Assembly (NCBI GenBank): GCA_045658315.1
Contig: JAZOUV010000006.1
Location: forward strand, 1-64,000
Reading direction: 5' to 3'
Length of the DNA: 64,000 bases
DNA from: RGIG1995 sp045658315
GTDB lineage: Bacteria; Bacillota; Clostridia; Oscillospirales; CAG-272
The notes beneath the pieces were generated by a model that ran no database searches, was not told the DNA's origin, and saw nothing but the letters and a program-made list of their open reading frames with translations. Positions 51,647-60,792 of this stretch are shown piece by piece (position 1 is the first letter of the stretch; each line of letters begins with the position of its first letter). A program made the translations under genes and the position numbers.

Positions 51647-52357
51647 ATGTCGCTGTTTGCACTGTCGGACACACATTTATCATTATATAACGACAAGCCT
51701 ATGGACGTTTTCGGCAACAGATGGAGAGACTATGCTTCAAAACTTGATAAGGGTTGGCGAGCCGTAGTTACCGAAAAAGACACAGTAGTTATTGCAGGCG
51801 ACGTAAGCTGGGGTATTTCACTCGAAGAAGCAAAAGCAGATCTTCTCTATCTTGACAGTCTGCCCGGACAAAAAATAATATCAAAGGGCAATCACGATTA
51901 CTGGTGGTCAACTGCCGCAAAAATCAATGCTTTTTTTGAAGAAAACAATATTACAACAATAAGAATCCTGCACAACAATGCTTTTGCAGAGGACAATGTT
52001 ATACTATGCGGTACGCGTGGCTGGTTCAGCGAGGGCAAAAATGCCCCCCGCGAAGCCGATTTTGATAAAATCGTGGCAAGAGAAGCGGGAAGGCTTGAGC
52101 TTTCGCTGAAGGAAGGTATGAGGCTTTCGGACACAAACGAAAAAATAGTTTTTCTCCATTTCCCTCCCGTTTATAACGACTATGTCTGCAATGAAATAAT
52201 TGATGTATTGCATAAATATAACGTAAACAGAGTCTATTACGGTCACATACACGGTGTATACAGTCTGCCGTCTACGTTTAACTTTGACGGAATAGATTTC
52301 ACCATAACCTCTGCAGACTATTTGAATTTCGTTCCGACCTTGGTAAACCGAGGCTGA
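51647..52357 (+). CDS. Metallophosphoesterase
   Basis: A 236-residue calcineurin-like phosphoesterase. Motifs: FALSDTHLSL (D, H), VIAGDVSWGI (GD), ISKGNHDYWWS (GNHD), FLHFPP (H) and YYGHIHGVY (GHxH). The WWS after GNHD and GTRGWFSEGKN are features of a clostridial subgroup with unknown substrate. AGGAGG precedes the start codon. A short hairpin with U tract (about 52343-52372) may terminate the transcript before the tig promoter. Confidence 0.88.
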   Translation: MSLFALSDTHLSLYNDKPMDVFGNRWRDYASKLDKGWRAVVTEKDTVVIAGDVSWGISLEEAKADLLYLDSLPGQKIISKGNHDYWWSTAAKINAFFEENNITTIRILHNNAFAEDNVILCGTRGWFSEGKNAPREADFDKIVAREAGRLELSLKEGMRLSDTNEKIVFLHFPPVYNDYVCNEIIDVLHKYNVNRVYYGHIHGVYSLPSTFNFDGIDFTITSADYLNFVPTLVNRG

Positions 52358-52415
52358 ACTCCTCAGTTTTTTCGGCAATTTACACACTTATTCAGGAAAA
52401 TTTTTGTATATTCTA

Positions 52416-52444
52416 TTGACATTTAGAGTGTACGGATATAAAAT
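52416..52444 (+). promoter_or_regulatory. Promoter of the tig-clpP-clpX operon
   Basis: TTGACA, 17 bases, TAAAAT, 39 bases before the start codon of tig. Confidence 0.8.
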
Positions 52445-52483
52445 AATATGATAGGAAAAATAACAATTCCGGAGGAATTACAA

Positions 52484-53968
52484 ATGAGTTTAAAAAACGT
52501 AACAAAGAAAGAAAAGAATGTTGTGGAAATTGAATTTTCCATCGAAAAGAATGTTTTCGATGAAGAAGTAAGCCGCGTTTTCAAAAAGAACGCCGCTAAA
52601 ATGAATGTTCCCGGCTTCAGAAAGGGTAAAGCACCCCGTTCTATAATCGAAAAGATGTACGGCAAGGGCGTGTTCTACGATGATGCTATTAACAATCTTC
52701 TTCCCGAAGCTTACACAGAAGCTGCAAAGGAATCAAAAGAAGAGATCGTTAGTCAGCCCGAATTTGAAATTGTTTCTATCGATGACAACGGCGTTGTTCT
52801 TAAGGCAAAAGTTTATGTTAAACCCGAAGTTGAAATAGAAGGCTACAAGGGCATTGAAGTTGAAAAGACAGTTAAGAGAGCAACAGCAGAAGACATTAAC
52901 CACGAGCTTGAACATGCTCGTCAGCGTAACGCTCGTACCATTGACGTAACAGACAGAGCAGCACAGCTCGGCGATAACGCTATTATCGACTACGAAGGCT
53001 TTGCTGACGGCGTTGCTTTTGAAGGCGGCAAGGGCGAAAACCACGACCTCAAGCTTGGTTCTGGTCAGTTTATCCCCGGCTTCGAGGAACAGATCGTCGG
53101 TCACAATGTCGGTGACGAATTTGACGTTAACGTTACTTTCCCTGAAGAGTACCACGCAGACAACCTCGCAGGCAAGCCTGCTGTATTCAAAGTAGTTCTT
53201 CGTGAACTCAAAACAACAGAACTCCCCGAGCTTAACGACGATTTTGCAAAGGACGCTTCCGAATTTGATACTCTTGATGAATACAAAGCTGATATTAAGG
53301 CAAAAATCCAGGAGAGAAACGAAAAAGAAGCTGAAAATCACGTTGAAGAGCAGATTATTGACGCTCTTATCGAAAAGCTCAAGGCTGATATTCCCGAAGC
53401 TATGGTTGAAACAGAAGCTGAAAACCTTCTCCGCGACTATGACAACAATCTCCGTATGCAGGGTATGAGCCTGGCTGACTTTGTTAAATACACAGGTATG
53501 TCCCTTGATGCAATGCGTGAGCAGTTCAAGCCCCGTGCAGAACGTCAGGTTAAGACAAGACTTGCTCTTGAAAAGATTGCTGAACTCGAAAAGATTGAAG
53601 TTTCCGAAAAAGAGCTTGAAGACGAATACAACAGAATTGCTGCTATGTACAGCATTGACGTTGCAGAAGTTAAGAAGAGCATCGAAGACGAAAACCTCAA
53701 GAAGGATATCGCCGTTCAGAAGGCTGTTGACCTCGTAAAAGCCGAAGCTGCAGTTGTTAAGGCTAAGGCAAAGAAGGAAACAAAGAAGGTTGCTGAAGGC
53801 GAAGAAAAGCCTGCGGCTAAGAAAACTACAACAACAAAGAAGACCACTGCGACCAAGAAGGCTGCTGAAGGCGAAGAAAAGCCCGCAGCTAAGAAAACTA
53901 CAACAACAAAGAAGACAACTACAACCAAAAAAACTGCTGCTAAAAAGTCAGAAGATAAGGCTGAATAA
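52484..53968 (+). CDS. tig: Trigger factor with lysine/alanine/threonine-rich C-terminal tail
   Basis: A 494-residue ribosome-bound chaperone. Ribosome-binding domain with the signature GFRKGKAPRSIIEKMYGKG; FKBP-like peptidyl-prolyl isomerase domain (about 150-245, IIDYEGFADGVAFEGGKGEN); C-terminal helical chaperone domain to about 425. The last ~70 residues are a repetitive basic tail (AEGEEKPAAKKTTTTKKT, twice) not found in most trigger factors and similar to histone H1-type tails. ATG 52484 with GGAGG is used; the frame also opens at 52448. It is the first gene of tig-clpP-clpX. Confidence 0.94.
   Translation: MSLKNVTKKEKNVVEIEFSIEKNVFDEEVSRVFKKNAAKMNVPGFRKGKAPRSIIEKMYGKGVFYDDAINNLLPEAYTEAAKESKEEIVSQPEFEIVSIDDNGVVLKAKVYVKPEVEIEGYKGIEVEKTVKRATAEDINHELEHARQRNARTIDVTDRAAQLGDNAIIDYEGFADGVAFEGGKGENHDLKLGSGQFIPGFEEQIVGHNVGDEFDVNVTFPEEYHADNLAGKPAVFKVVLRELKTTELPELNDDFAKDASEFDTLDEYKADIKAKIQERNEKEAENHVEEQIIDALIEKLKADIPEAMVETEAENLLRDYDNNLRMQGMSLADFVKYTGMSLDAMREQFKPRAERQVKTRLALEKIAELEKIEVSEKELEDEYNRIAAMYSIDVAEVKKSIEDENLKKDIAVQKAVDLVKAEAAVVKAKAKKETKKVAEGEEKPAAKKTTTTKKTTATKKAAEGEEKPAAKKTTTTKKTTTTKKTAAKKSEDKAE
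53792..53935 (+). repeat. 72-bp tandem duplication in the tail of tig
   Basis: Two 24-codon units begin at 53792 and 53864 (both GCTGAAGGCGAAGAAAAGCC) and are almost identical, differing mainly at third codon positions and one Ala/Thr change. Confidence 0.9.
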
Positions 53969-54020
53969 TATATTCGCCCATCTTTGAAAAGCAGCAGACT
54001 GCAGAAAAGGAGATACGAAT

Positions 54021-54605
54021 ATGGCATTGGTACCAACCGTTATAGAACAAACAAACCGAGGCGAAAGAGCGTATGATATTTACTCCCGTTTGCTCAATGA
54101 CAGAATTATTTTTCTCAGCGACGAAGTAAACGATACGACAGCGTCCCTTGTAGTAGCTCAGTTGCTTTTCCTTGAAGCACAGGATCCCGATAAAGATATT
54201 TCTTTGTACATCAATAGCCCCGGCGGTTCAATAACCGCCGGAATGGCTATCTACGATACGATGAATTACATTAAGTGCGACGTATCCACCATCTGCGTAG
54301 GTATGGCGGCAAGTATGGGAGCTTTCCTGCTTTCAGCGGGAGCTAAGGGCAAGAGATATGCTCTCCCCAACAGCGAAATTATGATTCATCAACCACTCGG
54401 CGGTATGCAGGGTCAGGCTACGGATATTAAAATCCATGCAGACCGTATAATCAAGATTCGTGAAAAGCTCAACGCCATTCTGTCCAATGTTACCGGTCAG
54501 CCTATTGAGAAGATTGAGCACGACACAGAAAGAGATAATTTTATGTCGGCAGACGAGGCTAAGGATTATGGCCTTATTGACAAAGTTATCACAAATAAAA
54601 ACTAA
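54021..54605 (+). CDS. clpP: ATP-dependent Clp protease proteolytic subunit
   Basis: A 194-residue serine protease that forms the ClpP double-heptamer. The catalytic triad is seen in VGMAASMGAFLLSAG (Ser), IMIHQPLGGMQGQA (His) and ERDNFMSADEAKDYGLID (Asp). The N-terminus MALVPTVIEQTNRGERAYDI is the normal loop with propeptide region. AAGGAG precedes the start codon. With clpX, 26 bases downstream, it makes the ClpXP protease. Confidence 0.97.
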   Translation: MALVPTVIEQTNRGERAYDIYSRLLNDRIIFLSDEVNDTTASLVVAQLLFLEAQDPDKDISLYINSPGGSITAGMAIYDTMNYIKCDVSTICVGMAASMGAFLLSAGAKGKRYALPNSEIMIHQPLGGMQGQATDIKIHADRIIKIREKLNAILSNVTGQPIEKIEHDTERDNFMSADEAKDYGLIDKVITNKN

Positions 54606-54631
54606 TTCTTCCCCGAAAGAGGATCTATCAA

Positions 54632-55921
54632 ATGGCAAGAAACGACGGCAAACCCAACAACCTTATACGTTGCTCTTTCTGCGGAAGAGACGAAAACTCC
54701 GTTGAGTTTCTTATTCCTTCTCCCATTGCAGAAGGGGCGTTTATATGCAACGACTGTATAGATGCCTGCGAAAGAATAATAGAAGATCATCGCAGTTACA
54801 CCGAAAAAAGCGAAAAGCTTACTTTAAAGACCTTGCCAAAGCCCCAACAGATAAAAGATACTCTCGACGAGTATGTTATCGGTCAAGACGAGGCTAAAAA
54901 AGTACTTTCCGTTTCGGTTTACAACCATTACAAGAGAATACTCAGCAAAGAGAAAAAGAGCAAAGATTCAGTAGAGATTCAAAAAAGCAATGTGTTACTT
55001 CTCGGCCCTACCGGCGTAGGTAAGACCTTTCTTGCTCAGACACTTGCAAAGACTCTTAAGGTTCCCTTTGCCATCGCAGATGCTACCACTCTTACAGAGG
55101 CAGGTTACGTAGGCGAGGATGTTGAAAACATCCTTCTCCGTCTTATCCAGGCGGCTGACTACGATATTGAGTTGGCAGAAAAAGGTATAATTTATATTGA
55201 CGAAATTGACAAGATTTCAAGAAGAAGCGAAAACCGTTCAATCACAAGAGATGTATCGGGTGAGGGTGTTCAGCAGGCGTTGCTGAAAATTCTTGAGGGT
55301 ACTGTTTCAAATGTCCCCCCGCAGGGCGGCAGAAAGCATCCCAACCAAGAATTTATACAGATAAACACCGAAAATATTCTGTTTATCTGTGGCGGTGCAT
55401 TTGACGGACTTACCGATATAATCGAAAAGCGTTCCGGTAGCCAGCTTATCGGCTTCGGCAGTAATATTCAAACTAAAGCGGAAAAGAAAAAGCACAATAT
55501 TTACAAAGACGTTGTTTCCCACGATATAGTAAAGTATGGACTTATCCCCGAGCTTGTAGGACGTCTTCCCGTTATCGTCGGTCTTGAAGAACTTGACAGC
55601 AATGCTTTGATCAGAATTCTGAAGGAGCCCAAAAACTCTCTCATAAAACAGTATGAAAAGCTGTTTGAGATGGATAAGGTTGAGTTAAAGTTTAACCAAG
55701 GTGCCCTGGAAAAGATAGCCGAATTAGCTATAGAAAGAAATATCGGAGCACGTGGATTGCGTTCCATTATTGAAAGCTTTATGACCGATATAATGTTTGA
55801 TGTCCCTTCAAGAAAAGATATTGAATCGGTTACCATTACAAAAAAAACCGTACAAAAGCTCGAGGAGCCGAAATATACTTTTAAAACAAAAGAGGGCAAA
55901 CAACTCAAATTTGCAGAATAG
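54632..55921 (+). CDS. clpX: ATP-dependent Clp protease ATP-binding subunit ClpX
   Basis: A 429-residue AAA+ unfoldase. The N-terminal zinc-binding domain has CSFCGRDENS and CNDCIDAC. AAA+ motifs: Walker A LLGPTGVGKTFLAQTLAK, Walker B GIIYIDEIDKISRRSE, pore loop YVGEDV, RKD-type region SGEGVQQALLKILEGT, the ClpP-binding loop LIGFGS and sensor 2 NIGARGLRSIIE. Length is standard. GAGG precedes ATG. It delivers unfolded substrates to ClpP. It ends the operon, followed by a terminator. Confidence 0.97.
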   Translation: MARNDGKPNNLIRCSFCGRDENSVEFLIPSPIAEGAFICNDCIDACERIIEDHRSYTEKSEKLTLKTLPKPQQIKDTLDEYVIGQDEAKKVLSVSVYNHYKRILSKEKKSKDSVEIQKSNVLLLGPTGVGKTFLAQTLAKTLKVPFAIADATTLTEAGYVGEDVENILLRLIQAADYDIELAEKGIIYIDEIDKISRRSENRSITRDVSGEGVQQALLKILEGTVSNVPPQGGRKHPNQEFIQINTENILFICGGAFDGLTDIIEKRSGSQLIGFGSNIQTKAEKKKHNIYKDVVSHDIVKYGLIPELVGRLPVIVGLEELDSNALIRILKEPKNSLIKQYEKLFEMDKVELKFNQGALEKIAELAIERNIGARGLRSIIESFMTDIMFDVPSRKDIESVTITKKTVQKLEEPKYTFKTKEGKQLKFAE

Positions 55922-55936
55922 TTTTTTAAAAAAACT

Positions 55937-55963
55937 CCCCGCTTTATTGCGGGGATATTTTTT
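55937..55963 (+). terminator. Terminator of tig-clpP-clpX
   Basis: CCCCGC, six-base loop, GCGGGG, then AUAUUUUUUU. Confidence 0.88.
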
Positions 55964-56003
55964 CAAGCAAAAAATTTCCACATATAAAAAAAAGGATAAT
56001 GTT

Positions 56004-56918
56004 ATGAGCCTACCAATCAGAGAAAAAGTATTATTTATAGTTAATCCCTCATCGGGAAAAATGACAATAAAGAATAAGCTTTTCGAGGTTATAAAGCTGT
56101 TTTCCGATTCGGGCTTTGAGCCTACCGTTCTTATGACAACAAAATCGGGCGATGCAACGGCATACGCCGCAGAATACGGACCTTCCTTTGACCGCATAAT
56201 TTCTTGCGGCGGAGACGGTACTCTTAACGAAATCGTTACAGGAATTATGTCTCTTCCCGAAGACAAACGCCCCCCCTTGGGCTTTATCCCGGCAGGAACG
56301 ACCAACGACCTTGCCGAAACCTTAAGAATTCCGAAAACGCCTATCGCCGCGGCTTCTGCGATCATAAAAAACGCTGCTTCGCCAAACGACGTGGGCTGCT
56401 TTAACGGCAACAAATATTTCAACTACGTTGCTTCCTGCGGTGCTTTTACAAGCACATCATACTCAACACCGCAAAACTTAAAAAATTCATTGGGACATAT
56501 GGCGTATATACTTGAGGGAATCAAGTCATTAAACGAAATTAAGCCTATATATATGAAGATAGAAAGTGACGAATTAATAACCTCCGGCGATTTTCTCTTC
56601 GCCGCTGTAACAAATTCACTTTCTGTAGGCGGTATCTACAAATTTGACCCCAAACGCGTTAATCTGAATGATGGAATTTTCGAAATAATGTTGGTACGCA
56701 TGCCGAAAAACCCAACTGAGATAGTTGATATATTTTATAGACTTGCAAACCGCAATTACGATGAAAATCAGGTTGTTTTCTACCACTCCGCACACGTTAC
56801 CATAACAACGGAAGAGCCAATAAAATGGACTGTTGACGGAGAATACGGAGGAAAATTGGATAAGGTAACAATCAAAAACCTTCCCGGTGCTATAAAAATA
56901 TTTAAGCCCGATAATTAA
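56004..56918 (+). CDS. Diacylglycerol/lipid kinase family protein (DagK/YegS type)
   Basis: A 304-residue lipid kinase of the DAGK catalytic family. It has the first-strand motif FIVNPSSGKMTIKNKL, the ATP-binding GGDGTLNEIVTGIM and the following GFIPAGTTNDLAETLRIPK, where NDLA is conserved. The C-terminal beta domain ends with the substrate-facing IKWTVDGEYGGKLDKVTIKN (DGE motif). It probably phosphorylates diacylglycerol in phospholipid recycling; undecaprenol or another lipid is possible. ATG 56004 with AAAGGA is used; the frame extends upstream into clpX without a ribosome site. Confidence 0.9.
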   Translation: MSLPIREKVLFIVNPSSGKMTIKNKLFEVIKLFSDSGFEPTVLMTTKSGDATAYAAEYGPSFDRIISCGGDGTLNEIVTGIMSLPEDKRPPLGFIPAGTTNDLAETLRIPKTPIAAASAIIKNAASPNDVGCFNGNKYFNYVASCGAFTSTSYSTPQNLKNSLGHMAYILEGIKSLNEIKPIYMKIESDELITSGDFLFAAVTNSLSVGGIYKFDPKRVNLNDGIFEIMLVRMPKNPTEIVDIFYRLANRNYDENQVVFYHSAHVTITTEEPIKWTVDGEYGGKLDKVTIKNLPGAIKIFKPDN

Positions 56919-57031
56919 AACCTCCCCCCATAGCACCGCCCAACACACTGATATAAATAATTTCTAAAACTAATTTCCCCCAAAAAGCTGTGATATAATA
57001 ACATTATAACAGCCTCAATATAATACTTTTA

Positions 57032-57060
57032 TTGACAAACTTTCTTTTCTCTTATATAAT
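57032..57060 (+). promoter_or_regulatory. Consensus sigma-A promoter of the nucleotidyltransferase gene
   Basis: TTGACA, exactly 17 bases, TATAAT; the leader is about 75 bases. Confidence 0.88.
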
Positions 57061-57141
57061 AGATTTGGAAAAGAAAAGTTCATATACTTTTGATTATCTA
57101 TAGGATTGAATTTAATTTTTTACATAAAGAGAGGTAATATT

Positions 57142-58077
57142 ATGGAAAACTATTATACAAAACCTGCCCTTATTATTATGGCGGCAGGTATGGGAAGCCG
57201 TTTCGGCGGTTTGAAGCAAGTTACTCCTTTAGGCCCCTCCGGTGAGCTTATTATCGACTACTCAATTCACGATGCAATGGAAGCAGGGTTTGAAAGAATA
57301 GTATTTGTTATCAAACACGAAATTGAGGACGTTTTCAAAGAATTAATCGGAAACAGAATAGAAAAGATTGTTCAAACCGATTACGTTTTCCAGGAACTTA
57401 ACGAGCTTCCCGACGGTTATTCTATCCCCGATGGCAGAGTTAAGCCCTACGGAACGGCACACGCAGTTTGGTGCTGCCGAGATATTATAAAAGGTCCCTT
57501 TATGGTAATTAATTCCGATGACTACTACGGAAAAGATTGCTTTAAGCTCATTTATGATTTTATCACAAAACCCATGCCGAATGACATAAAACATCTCACA
57601 ATGGCCGGTTACATTCTTGAAAATACACTTACCGAAAACGGTACGGTATCCAGAGGCGTTTGCAAGATAGACAATAATTTCAAAATACTTGAAATTAACG
57701 AGCTTTCAAAGATAGCGATAAGAGATGGCAAACCTATGTTTACCGAAGACGACGGTCAGACTTGGACAGAGCTTGACAGAAAATCTTACGTTTCGATGAA
57801 CTGTTGGGGTTATCCTGCAGGAATGTTCGACCTCTTTGACAGAGAGCTTCGCGTATTCCTTGAAACTACAATAAAAGAAGATCCGCTTAAGGGTGAATTT
57901 TATCTGCCTAAAATGGCTGATAAGATTACAAAAGAGGGTATTGCAGACATTACCGTTCTTCCCGTTTCGGATAAATGGTTCGGCGTAACCTACGCTGAAG
58001 ATAAGCCTAAAGTTATGGCCGCACTTAAAGACCTTGCAGATAAGGGTGTTTACGCACAGAACCTTTGGGATAAATAA
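57142..58077 (+). CDS. Sugar-phosphate nucleotidyltransferase family protein
   Basis: A 311-residue NTP transferase. The nucleotide-binding signature is IMAAGMGSRFGGLKQVTPLG, the metal-binding Asp pair is in MVINSDDYYGKD, and the segment AHAVWCCRDIIKGPFMVINS precedes it. It resembles the family of nucleotidyltransferases of Firmicutes and Bacteroidetes whose substrate is not established; glucose-1-phosphate or a choline/sugar phosphate are candidates. ATG 57142 with GAGAGG is used. It forms a single-gene unit with a consensus promoter and its own terminator. Confidence 0.85.
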   Translation: MENYYTKPALIIMAAGMGSRFGGLKQVTPLGPSGELIIDYSIHDAMEAGFERIVFVIKHEIEDVFKELIGNRIEKIVQTDYVFQELNELPDGYSIPDGRVKPYGTAHAVWCCRDIIKGPFMVINSDDYYGKDCFKLIYDFITKPMPNDIKHLTMAGYILENTLTENGTVSRGVCKIDNNFKILEINELSKIAIRDGKPMFTEDDGQTWTELDRKSYVSMNCWGYPAGMFDLFDRELRVFLETTIKEDPLKGEFYLPKMADKITKEGIADITVLPVSDKWFGVTYAEDKPKVMAALKDLADKGVYAQNLWDK

Positions 58078-58088
58078 TTTTTCAAATT

Positions 58089-58122
58089 AAAGAAGATGCT
58101 TTTCACGGCATCTTCTTTTTTT
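58089..58122 (+). terminator. Terminator of the nucleotidyltransferase gene
   Basis: An 11-bp stem AAAGAAGATGC / GCATCTTCTTT (8-base loop) running into a U tract. Confidence 0.88.
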
Positions 58123-58172
58123 GCTCTATTCATATATATAATTATATTAATAATAAAAATTAATAAAATATG

Positions 58173-58201
58173 TTTACAAGACTGTAAAAAAGTGGTATAA
58201 T
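58173..58201 (+). promoter_or_regulatory. Promoter of the gdpP-rplI-dnaB genes
   Basis: TTTACA, 17 bases, TATAAT, 75 bases before the start codon. Confidence 0.75.
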
Positions 58202-58275
58202 AAATCTAATTGTAGACTTAAGATGGGTAATTATATCCTAAGGTTGCAAAAAAATTTATAAAGGGAGAGGCTTCT

Positions 58276-60306
58276 ATGTTAAACAAACTGAAAGACAAAC
58301 TGCACAACAAGACGTTTATCAAGCACACAGTTTCAATTTTTGTTGCCGTATTGTTTATTTTAGGCTTTTCCGTTACCGTATACTATAATCCCCAAAACGC
58401 TGTAAAAAAAGGCATCTTCTTTTCAGCCGCTTATATAATGTCTTTGGTACTTATAAATACCATTTGGAACATAGCAGAAAAAAGAATTGCTACAAAAAGA
58501 GGTATCGAAATCGAGCCATTGCTCGGCAATATGACTCTTGAAGTTTTGCCAAAGCTATATATGCCCGTCATTATAAGCGATATGAACGGCAAGATTATTT
58601 GGTACAACAAAGCATTTGTTGCAGCATCAGACTCAAAAAACAAATTTTTCGGCAAAAATATTGACCAGATCTGCATAAACACCTTAGACGATATTATTCA
58701 CGCCGAAAATACTGAAGAGGGTTTAGAAACAAGTGCCTTTAACCAATTCTATAAGGTTAAGGCTTATCCCGTAAAAACCGCAAGCAAAGAATATTGCATC
58801 ACAGTTTGGAACAATCGCAACGAACTTAATACCGCTTATAAAACCTTAAAAGACGAAAACACCATAGTTGCATTTATTATGATAGACAACCTGGACGAGC
58901 TGTTACAGCATATTCAAGACAAATACCGTGAGGTTTCAAACGAGGTTGCTACCATATTGAACGGCTGGGCAGAATCGGTCAACGGTATTCTCAAAGAGTT
59001 CCAGAGAGATAAATACCTTTTCCTCTTCAGCGAAAAGTATCTTGACGAATTTATTTCTTCCAAGTTTGCCATTCTCGATAAAATAAGGGATGTCAGAGTA
59101 GGAAGCGGAAGCCTTCCCGTTACTATATCAATAGGCATTGCCGCGGCAGGCGGTACTCTTGACGAAAAACAAAGAGATGCTCAAGCCGCCCTTGATATGG
59201 CACTTCAGCGAGGCGGCGACCAAGCCGTTATAAAAACCCAAGAAGATATGGACTTCTACGGCGGAAGAACACAAAGCGTACAAAAAAGAACCAAGGTTCG
59301 TTCAAGAGTTACCGCAAACGAACTAATTGCTTATATGGCGGAAAGCAGTAATGTTCTTATTATGGGACATATCAACCCCGACTTCGACTGCTTCGGTGCT
59401 TGTGTCGGTATAGCAAGAATGTCTGTGTTCTGCGGTACCCCCGTAAATATTATTGTTGATACCGAAGACAAAAATATTGCAAAATGCTTTGAAATGCTGG
59501 AAGGTCTTGACGAGTATAAACATATGTTCGTCGGTGCTCACGAAGCACTTGACCTTATAAACCACGACACATTACTGTGTATATGCGACGTAAACAACCA
59601 ACGTCAGTTTGCCGCCCCCGAGGTTGCCGAAAACGTTGAAAGAACGGTTTATATTGACCACCACAGAAAGACTGCGGAATTTAAAATTAAACCTCTTATT
59701 GCATATATTGAGCCATCGGCATCATCTGCCTGCGAGCTTGTTGCGGAATTTCTTGAACAGACTCTTTCGGCAGGTATGTTACCTCATGAGGAAGCCAATC
59801 TGCTTCTTGCAGGTATTATGCTTGACACCAAAAACTTTGCAAAAAATACGGGAGTCAGAACCTTTAGTGCGGGCTTCTATCTGCAAAACGAAGGTGCAAA
59901 TCAGAAAAAAATACAATACCTTTTCAAATCCGACCTTGAGGATCTTCGCCGCGAGGCAAAATTTGAAACCAATGTTAAAATATACCGCGGTATATTTGCA
60001 ATTACCACAAACACCCTTAAAGAAAGCGGAACCTCCGATGCGGCTGACCGCATTGCAGCCGCAAAAGCCGCGGACAAGCTGCTTACCGTAGACGGTATCG
60101 TAGCCTCCTTTGCCGTTTGCAAAATCGAAAACACCGTTCATATTTCTGCAAGATCAAACGGCAACGTCAATGTTCAGGTAATTGTTGAAAAGCTGGGGGG
60201 CGGCGGTCACTTTGATATGGCGGCAACTCAGTTAAAAGATATATCGGTCAATGAAGCTCTTTCCATGCTGAAGGATGCTATCGACAGTTATGTGGAAATT
60301 TCTTAA
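58276..60306 (+). CDS. gdpP: GdpP-type cyclic-di-AMP phosphodiesterase (DHH family)
   Basis: A 676-residue membrane protein. Two helices (about 14-34, 37-58), a PAS-like domain (about 85-185, MPVIISDMNGKIIWYNKAFV), a degenerate GGDEF-like domain (about 190-320, VTISIGIAAAGGTLDEKQRD; no GGDEF signature) and the DHH/DHHA1 module (from about 350): MGHINPDFDCFGACVGIARM, CDVN, DHHRK, then KLGGGGHFDMAATQLK. This is the domain order of GdpP, which degrades c-di-AMP. The next genes are rplI and dnaB, as in B. subtilis. GGGAGAGG precedes the start codon. Confidence 0.92.
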   Translation: MLNKLKDKLHNKTFIKHTVSIFVAVLFILGFSVTVYYNPQNAVKKGIFFSAAYIMSLVLINTIWNIAEKRIATKRGIEIEPLLGNMTLEVLPKLYMPVIISDMNGKIIWYNKAFVAASDSKNKFFGKNIDQICINTLDDIIHAENTEEGLETSAFNQFYKVKAYPVKTASKEYCITVWNNRNELNTAYKTLKDENTIVAFIMIDNLDELLQHIQDKYREVSNEVATILNGWAESVNGILKEFQRDKYLFLFSEKYLDEFISSKFAILDKIRDVRVGSGSLPVTISIGIAAAGGTLDEKQRDAQAALDMALQRGGDQAVIKTQEDMDFYGGRTQSVQKRTKVRSRVTANELIAYMAESSNVLIMGHINPDFDCFGACVGIARMSVFCGTPVNIIVDTEDKNIAKCFEMLEGLDEYKHMFVGAHEALDLINHDTLLCICDVNNQRQFAAPEVAENVERTVYIDHHRKTAEFKIKPLIAYIEPSASSACELVAEFLEQTLSAGMLPHEEANLLLAGIMLDTKNFAKNTGVRTFSAGFYLQNEGANQKKIQYLFKSDLEDLRREAKFETNVKIYRGIFAITTNTLKESGTSDAADRIAAAKAADKLLTVDGIVASFAVCKIENTVHISARSNGNVNVQVIVEKLGGGGHFDMAATQLKDISVNEALSMLKDAIDSYVEIS

Positions 60307-60341
60307 AACTATACCTTAAATTCAGAAAGGATGACATATAG

Positions 60342-60791
60342 ATGAAAGTTATACTTACACAAGACGTAAAATCTCAAGGCAAGAAGGGTCAGCTTATTAA
60401 CGTATCTGACGGCTACGCAAGAAACTTCCTGCTACCCAAGGGCTTAGCAGTAGAAGCAGATGCTGCTGCCATGAATGACCTCAAAAACAAGGAGGCATCA
60501 AGACTTCATAAAATCGAGCTCGAAAAAGCAGCCGCAAATGATATCGCAAAAAAACTCGAAACTATTACAGTTAAGCTTCAGGAAAAAGCAGGGGCTGACG
60601 GCAAACTTTACGGCTCGGTAACCAGCCTTGACATTGCAGAAGCTCTGGAAAAACAGCATCAAATCAAGGTTGATAAACGCAAAATACAGCTTTCCGACCC
60701 CCTCAAAACATTCGGCGTTCACACTGTAACAGTTAAGCTCTATACCGAGATCGTCGGCAAAATAAATGTTGTTATTTCGGATATAAAGTAA
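60342..60791 (+). CDS. rplI: 50S ribosomal protein L9
   Basis: A 149-residue L9. The N-terminal domain shows MKVILTQDVKSQGKKGQLIN and VSDGYARNFLLPKGLAVEA, the family signature. A long connecting helix and a C-terminal RNA-binding domain follow (LYGSVTSLDIAEALEKQHQI). It binds 23S rRNA. GAAAGGA precedes the start. Its stop codon is one base before dnaB. Confidence 0.97.
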   Translation: MKVILTQDVKSQGKKGQLINVSDGYARNFLLPKGLAVEADAAAMNDLKNKEASRLHKIELEKAAANDIAKKLETITVKLQEKAGADGKLYGSVTSLDIAEALEKQHQIKVDKRKIQLSDPLKTFGVHTVTVKLYTEIVGKINVVISDIK

Positions 60792-60792
60792 T

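Noticed and set aside
53716..54036. Minus-strand hydrophobic frame of 106 codons at the end of tig
   Set aside because: It is the antisense reading of the Lys/Ala/Thr repeats, which produces Phe/Val/Leu by necessity.
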